This document shows positions 57,220 to 64,000 of a stretch of DNA of 64,000 nt, one piece after another. The position numbers and the translations under genes were made by a program. The stretch's first letter is position 1; the number at the start of each line of letters is the position of its first letter. The stretch spans positions 154,204,353 through 154,268,352 of the forward strand of contig OX457058.1 of the NCBI GenBank assembly GCA_949752795.1, read 5' to 3'. The notes under the pieces were generated by a model. It searched no databases, was not told the DNA's origin, and saw nothing but the letters and a program-made list of their open reading frames with translations. The DNA comes from Hyperoodon ampullatus (taxonomy: Eukaryota > Chordata > Mammalia > Artiodactyla > Ziphiidae).

Positions 57220-58590
57220 ATTACAAAGAAAACGATTGGCTCTTGACCACAAAGAGCTGGAGAAGCTTTGCTCCAGATGTCTTTTCATCTTGGTCTTCGC
57301 AACCATCACATCAACATATTACATTAAAATGTGCCGCTTAGAAAGACCATGCACAGGAGGCGCCAAACGCCCCCTTCCCTGGTCAGCTCCCCGACCTTAG
57401 CGGTCCAGCTTGGAAACTCCCTCCTCCATCAAGCCCTCCCTGCCATCCAGTTCACAGCTCTCTCTCCTCTCCTGGAATCCATAGAACTTTCTGTCTCCAC
57501 CACTCATTTGGCACTTTAGCTAATAAAAATAATAATACTAATTGCGTGCAAGGCTTTGTGCTGTCACATTAAATGTGCACCTCCATTGTGTTGTCTCTTG
57601 GGGCTACTTTTCAGCCTCTGCTGCAGACACTTGACCGTTGTGTGTGGAATCCTCCACTCCTAGCTTTGAGGATCCCGGGCAGCAAGCCCAACCTCCTGGG
57701 ACACCCCCGGCCCCGCTGGACACAGGGCACCGAGGCGGCAGACAAACAAACAGACAAATACACAAATAGACAAATACACAAATAGACCCAGTGGCAGAAC
57801 TGCTGCCGGGGAGCTGGCAGTGAGTGGGGAAAGGGAGGAGCAAAGGAACGCCTTTCTCTTTCTTCAACATTTATTTCCAAGCACCAGGGTTTTTTTCTTT
57901 TTGTTTTAAAACATACTTGATTCTTTTTTAAGTCATACGTTCACAAGGTAAAAAAAATGTGAAACCTACAGACAGTAGACATCAGATAGGGTGTGTGCCA
58001 CCCACCAGACCCCTAGGAAACCCCACCCCCACTCCACTTTGGAGACAACCACTCCTCCCCTCCCTTTGAAGATGTCTGTGCATCTGCGGGTATTTTGTGT
58101 CCCTCTCTGCCATCGTTTTCACGTCTGTGAGAACGCATCACAAACCCCTTTGGCACTTAGCCTCTTCTGTTTCAACAGCAGATCTGCAGGCAGCCACCCA
58201 CCCTCATGGACTTCTCTCAGATTCTTCTTTCTCAAAGATCCAGAGCTGGAAGTTTCCTCGGAAACCTGCTCTTCCAGGGATGCCCAAATGGGGACTCAGG
58301 TGCGGGTGCCTGCCTGCTGGGTCAGAGTTACCTGACATGTGACCACACCTTGGCAGGAGTCCGTGGGAGGGCACCTGGGAATCCGTATTTCTTTAAATAA
58401 ATTGAATAAATTCAGCTTGGTAATCTCAGGTGAGCCTTGTGCCCTGGCAGGTTGTTTACTGCTCTCTAGTTACAAGTGAGGAAACTGAGGCTCAGGGAGG
58501 GAAAACAATTGCCAAGGTCGCACAAGAAGTGAGTGTCAGGGAAACTCCTAGCCTGAGGTTGGCAGGGTGGTGCATTTCCCACTGCACCAG
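57220..58590. other. Intergenic stretch with short repeats
   Basis: Contains a (CAAATAGA)-type microsatellite at about 57742-57786 and, near 57895-58060, text resembling an old L1 3' end. No gene seen. Confidence 0.5.
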
Positions 58591-59036
58591 ATCTTAGTTT
58601 CCAAGGACTACCCTAACTAATTACCACAAACTGGGTGGCTTAAGACAACAGAAATTTATTCTCCCCAAGTGCAGGAAGCCAGAAGTCTGTAATCAAGGTG
58701 CCCACAGGGCCCCACTCCTTCCAAAGCCTCCAGGGGAGAATCTTTCCTTGCCTCTTCCAGCTGCTGGAGGCTCCTGGTGTTCCTTGCCTTGTAGACACAT
58801 CCCTCCTATCTCTGCCTCTGTCAACACATGGCCTTCTGCTCTGTGTGTCTCTGTGTCCTGTCCTCCTCTTATAAGGACACTAATCATTGGATTTAGGGTC
58901 CACCCTAAATCTAGGATAATTATACCTTGAGATCCTCAACTTACTGCATCTGCAAAGACCTTATTTCCAAATAAGGTCACATTCTCAGGTTCCAGATGGA
59001 CATGAGTGGGGCAGGTGGTTATTCAACCCACTACAA
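58590..59036 (-). mobile_element. MLT1-like (MaLR) solo LTR, antisense
   Basis: TTACCACAAACTGGGTGGCT, TAAGACAACAGAAATTTATT, CTTATAAGGACACTAATCAT, AATAAGGTCACATTCTCAGG and ATTCAACCCACTAC match the reverse complement of an MLT1-type LTR. Same family as 30112-30557. Confidence 0.8.
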
Positions 59037-59039
59037 ACC

Positions 59040-60138
59040 TTCCTCATAAACAGCTCCATAGGCGGACTGGAGGGCTGCTTTGGGCTCCCAAGCCCCAGCC
59101 TCAGAGGTTTCAGGCAGCCTTAAACCTTGGGGCCAGTGGACCCAGAGGGGCAGCTTCAGGCCAGGAGCTGCACATCCAAGTTGCTGGGCATAGTGCCCCA
59201 GCTTCCCTGTGCCAGGTACCCACCCCTAGCTGCTGTTAGTGTGAGTTGCTCTCAGCTGACTCCTTCTCTGAGAATTGCCCCAGCCTATTGGAGATGCCTG
59301 GCTGGAAATGCTGGTTGTTTCCAGACAGAAGCAACAATCAAATGATACTGGGGTACAATAAGCCAATCTCCGTGTTTCAGGAAGGGACAAACTTTGCAGT
59401 ACCATTCATATTCCAGAGCTCCTCATGGGACCAGCTGAAGCGAGACCTCTGCTGAACCCACCTGTTTGCCAAGCATCCTCCCTGCCCCCTCCTGCTTCTC
59501 TCATTCCCTTACAATTTCACCTGACAGCCCTCCTTCGAAACCTCACTTGCACAGGAATCCCTGCCTCAGGCTCTGCTTCTAGGCAATCTGACCTAAAATA
59601 GTGGGGGAGCAAGGCTGTGTGTAACAGGTGGGGGAACAGACACAAGGGCTCTCCTGCCTGAGCCAGCAAACCACCCAGCCCTCCCGCTCACTCAGCCCTC
59701 CCTGTCATTCATTGGGTGAGCACACAGTGGGCACCAGGCACCCTCAGGGAGGAAGGGGTGGAGTGGGCATGCGGAGGAGGAAGAGATAAAATAAATAGGT
59801 ATCTCCATGGAGCTTGTATTATGGAAATAAGATGCACAGTCATGAGCTGACTTGAGAGCAATTGCAGAGGGATGTGTCAGCATGCCAAAACCAGCCGGAA
59901 GCTCTTGGTTATCTGGGGAACAAGTCATAAATGGTTTCTGAGCAGGAATTCATTTCTAGGTACCCTCACTACCCCCAACCCCCGACTTGGCCATATTCTC
60001 TTGGCTAAAATACTGGGAGGTGAAGGTCAACAGGGCCAACTAGAGTCCATCTGCCACAGACCCAAAGGGCTGGCAGGACTCAGGATCCACAAGTGCCTAA
60101 GCCATTCTTGCTAGTTAATTGGTTGGTTGGTTAGTTAG
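59040..60138. other. Intergenic stretch, no gene recognised
   Basis: Short overlapping open frames only. Ends in a (GGTTAGTTAGTTAG)-like tract at about 60118-60150. Confidence 0.4.
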
Positions 60139-60149
60139 TTAGCTAGATA

Positions 60150-61140
60150 AAGAAAGAGAAAAATTGGGGGCAACCCAGGCAGAGAGAACAACATGGACTA
60201 CGGCTAAAGAGAACATGGCCTGGTTAAGGGAGTACTGTATGAGGAGGAGTGCTATATGCAGGAGGGTGAGGAGGATTGTTGGCAATGAAGCCCGGGAGCT
60301 GGGCAGAGAGACCACAGTGATGTGGAGGGCCTTGAGCACTAAGCACAGGAGTTAGGGCTTCACCTTGAAAGTTGTGGGTAGCCACAGAAGGATTTTAAAA
60401 GGAAAATTATTTGATCAGATTTTCATTTTTGAAAGATTACTTTGACAGTGGTTTAGAGGGTAATTTGGGAAGTGGTGTATTAGTTATTTACTGCCGCATA
60501 ATATGTTACTGTAAAACTTAGCAGCTTAAAACAAAGAACATTTATTATCTGACATGGTTTCTGAGGGTCAGGAATCTGGGAGCAGCCTAAGTGGCAGTTC
60601 TTGGATCAGGGTCTCTCCTGAGGTTATAGTCAAGCTGTCTGAAGGCTTGACTGGGGCTGGAAGATTTGCTTCAAGATGGCTCACTCACATGCTTTTGGCA
60701 GAAGGCCTCAGTTCCTCCCCACACGGGCCTCTCCTTGGGGCTACTCACAACGTGGCAGCCAACATCAGAGCCAGACACCCAAGAGACGATGAAAAGGAAG
60801 CCACAGGGACTTAATCCCATGAGTCACTTCCACCATATTCTATTTGTTAGAAGTGAGTCAGTAAAGGCCAGCCTACACTCAAGGGGTGGGGGTGGGGGTG
60901 GAACAATTAGCCTCCACCTTTTGGAAGGAGGAACGTCAAAGATTTGTGGACATGTTTTAAAACTGCCGTACGTGGTTGGTTAGCCTATAGGGAGAGAGAC
61001 AAGTTAGGAGACTACAAGAGTATTCCAGGAGAGAAACATCAAGGTCTGAACCGAGGCAGAAGCAGCAGGGATGGAGAGGAGGGGGCAACTTACAGAGATA
61101 GCTTATGTAGCGTGGGGAACCGTGATGGGTGAGGAGCCAG
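60150..61140 (-). mobile_element. L2 LINE, antisense, split by a later repeat
   Basis: L2 complement text lies at 60150-60475 (GCAGAGAGAACAACATGGAC, GGAGGGCCTTGAGCACTAAG) and resumes near 60995 (AGACAAGTTAGGAGACTACA). The 60477-60960 insert (GCCGCATAATATGTTACTGT, CAGCTTAAAACAAAGAACAT, ACCATATTCTATTTGTTAGA) is another interspersed repeat, LTR-like, family not assigned. Confidence 0.65.
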
Positions 61141-61479
61141 CCTGTGGAGCACAGCCCCTTGAACACCAGAGCCCTGGACAGCTTGAATGGCCTCCACCTG
61201 CAAATAGGAAGAGTGGCGGGAACTAACAACCTCCAAGAGTGTTTGGATGGTAGTAGTTTTCTGTAGCAGCTTGAGGGATGGAATCAGCACTAACCAGGCT
61301 GATAGCTTCCTGGAGCCCGGTGGTGAGAGTCTTTTGAATCTATCCCTCCAGAATAAGATTAGGATGAGAGCACCCCCACCCCTTATAGAAGATAGAAACC
61401 ATAGGTGGACAATGATAATGGCAGAGCAACAGGCTCTGAGTCAGTATGTCAAGTACTACAACTTTACCAACCATCTTGG

Positions 61480-61800
61480 ATGTGACAAACATGTGTTCAT
61501 TCAACAAAGTTTGCTGAATGTCACCATGTCCCAGGCATTCTGCTAGGCCCTGCAGAGAAATATGAGGAATTTAAATGGCATCAGACTTCTCAACAGTGAC
61601 ACAGTGTCTTCTGGAAGCTAGAAGACAAAGAAGCAATGCTTTCAAAGTTCTGAAAGAAAATTATGTCCAACCTGAATTCTATATCCAGCCAAACTATCAA
61701 TCAGTATGTGGAGAGAATGCAAATGTTTCAGACAAGCAAGGCCTCAAAAATCTTTATTTCTAATGCACACTTTCTCAGGAAGATATGGAAGGTTTGTGCC
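61480..61800. mobile_element. L2 3' end (antisense) followed by L1/HAL1-like fragment (sense)
   Basis: ATTCAACAAAGTTTGCTGAA at 61499 is L2-like. CAACCTGAATTCTATATCCA then CAGCCAAACTATCAATC and TTTCAGACAAGCAAGGCCTC is L1/HAL1-like. Confidence 0.5.
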
Positions 61801-61805
61801 ACCAA

Positions 61806-61995
61806 AAAGAGAGAGAGAAAGAAAGAAAGAATTCCCAGGATAGTGGAGGGAAGTAAGACTCCAAGATGACACTGGAGACACAAGTTCACTTTGAAGCAGA
61901 AGCAGGACAGGGCTCCAGGAGACAGGCAAGAAAGGAAAGGAAAGAAGAAAGAGAGAGAGAGAAAGAGGGAAAGAGAGAAAGAGAGAGAGAAAGAG

Positions 61996-62026
<31 letters not shown>

Positions 62027-62050
62027 AAGAAAGGAAGGAAGGAAGGAAGA
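61806..62050. repeat. Purine-rich (GAAA)n/(GA)n tracts
   Basis: GAGAGAGAAAGAAAGAAAGA at about 61809-61828 and an almost pure purine run at 61926-62050, ending in (GGAA)n. The second run abuts the 5' end of the L1. Lys/Arg/Glu-rich and, on the other strand, Ser/Leu/Phe-rich open frames are repeat translations. Confidence 0.93.
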
Positions 62051-64000
62051 CTACCACTGGCATTTTTCACAGAACTAGAACAAAAAATTTCACAATTTGT
62101 ATGGAAACACAAAAGACCCTGAATAGCAAAAGAAATCTTGAGAAAGAAAAACAGAGCTTGAAGAATCAGGCTCCCTGGCTTCAGACTATACTACAAAGCT
62201 ACAGTAATCAAGACAGTATGGTACTGGCACAAAAACAGAAATATAGATCAATGGAACAGGATAGAAAGCCCAGAGATAAACCCACACACATATGGTCACC
62301 TTATTTTTTTAATTTTTTTTTTTTTTTTTTTTTTTTTTTGCGGTACACGGGCCTCTCACTGTGGTGGCCTCTCCTGTTGTGGAGCACAGGTTCCAGACAT
62401 GCAGACTCAGCGGCCGTGGCTCACGGGCCCAGCCGCTCTGCAGCATGTGGGATCTTCCCGGACCGGGGCACGAACCCCTGCCCCCCTGCATTGGCAGGCG
62501 GACTCTCAACCACTGCACCACGAGGGAAGCCCCAGTCACCTTATTTTTGATAAATGAGGCAAGAATATACAGTGGAGAAAAGACAGCCTCTTCAATAAGT
62601 GGTGCTTGGAAAACTGGACAGCTACATGTAAAAGAATGAAATTAGAACACTCCCTAACACCATACACAAAAATAAGCTCAAAATGGATTAAAGACTTAAA
62701 TGTAAGGCCAAACACCATCAAACTCTTAGAGGAAAACATAGGCAGAACACTCTATGACATAAATCACAGCAAGATCCTTTTTGACCCACCTCCTAGAGTA
62801 AGGGAAATAAAAACAAAAATAAACAAATGGGACCTAATGAAACTTCAAAGCTTTTGCACAGCAAAGGAAACCATAAACAAGATGAAAAGACAACCCTCAG
62901 AATGGGAGGAAATATTTGCAAATGAAACAACTGACAAAGGATTAATCTCCAAAACATACAAGCAACTCATGCAGCTCAATATTAAAAAAACAAACAACCC
63001 AATCCAAAAATGGGCAGAAGACCTAAACAGACATTTCTCCAAAGAAGATATACAGATTGCCAACAAACACATGAAAGAATGTTCAACATCATTAATCATT
63101 AGAGAAATGCAAATCAAAACCACAATGAGGTATCACCTCACACTGGTCAGAATGGCCAACATCAAAAAATCTACAAACAATAAATGCTGGTGAGGGTGTG
63201 GAAAAAAGGGAAACCTCTTGCACTGTTGGTGGGAATATGGATTGATACAGCCACTATGGAGAACAGTATGGAGGTTCCTTAGAAAATTAAAAATAGAACT
63301 ACCATATGATCCAGCAATACCACTACTGGGCATATACCCTGAGAAAACCATAATTCAAAAAGAGACATGTACCAAAATGTTCATTGCAGCTCTATTTACA
63401 ATAGCCAGGACATGGAAGCGACCTAAGCGTCCGTCAACAGATGAGTGGATAAAGAAGATGTGGCACATACATACAATGCAACATTACTCAGCCATAAAAA
63501 GGAATGAAACTGAGTTATTTGTAGTGAGGTGGATGGACCTAGAGACTGTCATACAGAGTGAAGTAAGTTAGAAAGAGAAAAACAAATACCATATGCTAAC
63601 ACATATATATGGAATCTAAAAAAAGAAAAAGAAAAAGAAAATGGTCAGAAGAACCTAGGGGCAAGACGGAAATAAAGATGCAGACCTACTATAGAATGGA
63701 CTTGAGGATACGGGGAGGGGGAAGGGTAAGCTGGGACAAAGTGAGAGAATGACATGGACATATATACACTAGCAAACGTAAAATAGATAGCTAGCGGGAA
63801 GCAGCCACATAGCACAGGGAGATCAGCTCGGTGCTTTGTGACCACCTAGAGGGGTGGGATAGGGAGGGTGGGAGGGAGGGAGATGCAAGAGGGAAGAGAT
63901 ATGGGGACATATGTATATGTATAACGGATTCACTTTGTTATAAAGCAGAAACTGATGCACCATTGTAAAGCAATTATACTCTAATAAAGATGTTTAAAAA
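62051..64000 (+). mobile_element. Young 5'-truncated L1, sense, running off the window
   Basis: Starts inside ORF2 (CATTTTTCACAGAACTAGAA) and covers the ORF2 C-terminal region, the 3' UTR and the start of the A-tail at the window end. ORF2 frames 62606-63193 and 63218-63571 are long but broken by a TGA near 63191 and by the nested SINE, so it cannot make a working reverse transcriptase. Confidence 0.95.
62309..62534 (-). mobile_element. CHR-type SINE, antisense, nested in L1
   Basis: Poly(T) head, complement of the short CHR body, ending GAGGGAAGCCCC. The duplication GTCACCTTATTTTT at 62295-62308 and 62535-62548 is the L1 sequence split by the insertion, so the SINE is younger than the L1. 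Confidence 0.97.

Noticed and set aside
61728..62112. Ser/Leu/Phe-rich antisense frames of 111 and 122 aa
   Set aside because: Translations of the GAAA purine tract.

Overview
The window is mammalian nuclear DNA, almost certainly from a cetacean. The tRNA-derived CHR-type SINE (5' end GGCTTCCCTGGTGG, B-box-like GGTTCGTGCC, 3' end GCGTACCGCAAAAA) occurs about 14 times in several subfamilies, many with intact target-site duplications. L1, L2, MIR, MLT1-like LTRs and a hAT-like DNA element form the older layers. No bacterial, CRISPR or operon-like content is present. The short-subfamily SINE copies look like those reported from toothed whales, but the species cannot be fixed from this sequence.

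One protein-coding gene is present, on the + strand: LRRC74A, a ribonuclease-inhibitor-type leucine-rich-repeat protein. I could assemble its whole coding sequence from 14 exons: ATG at 7223, stop at 39818-39820, 1416 coding bases, 471 codons plus stop. Every intron is GT-AG and every splice phase agrees. The protein has an acidic, probably disordered N-terminus, an N-terminal cap, about eight LRR units with about one repeat per one or two exons, and a C-terminal degenerate EF-hand-like tail. The last coding exon carries only 25 coding bases, followed by a short 3' UTR with AATAAA at 39946.

Layout. 1-6.7 kb: upstream intergenic DNA with a long L2 copy, a hAT-like element, a MIR, an old L1 and one CHR SINE. 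6.7-7.26 kb: putative promoter (TATA-like box, RFX-type half site) and the start-codon exon. 7.26-39.8 kb: the gene; its introns hold SINEs, L1/L2 remnants, an MLT1-like LTR, an 83-bp tandem duplication, a UG-rich minisatellite 45 bp after a splice donor, and a possible conserved non-coding block near 13.2 kb. 40-64 kb: intergenic DNA with two antisense L1 3' ends, an LTR-like remnant, a (TA)n tract, a long antisense L2 split by a SINE, a gene-free GC-rich stretch (49.5-52.7 kb), another MLT1-like LTR and, at the right edge, a young 5'-truncated L1 carrying a nested SINE.

I found no evidence of a novel multi-gene system. The points of interest are the micro terminal exon, the composite SINE at 21.26-21.62 kb, the nested and duplicated retroelements that could serve as phylogenetic markers, and possible regulatory sequence in intron 3. 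Repeat boundaries were judged by eye and are approximate except where target-site duplications are stated.
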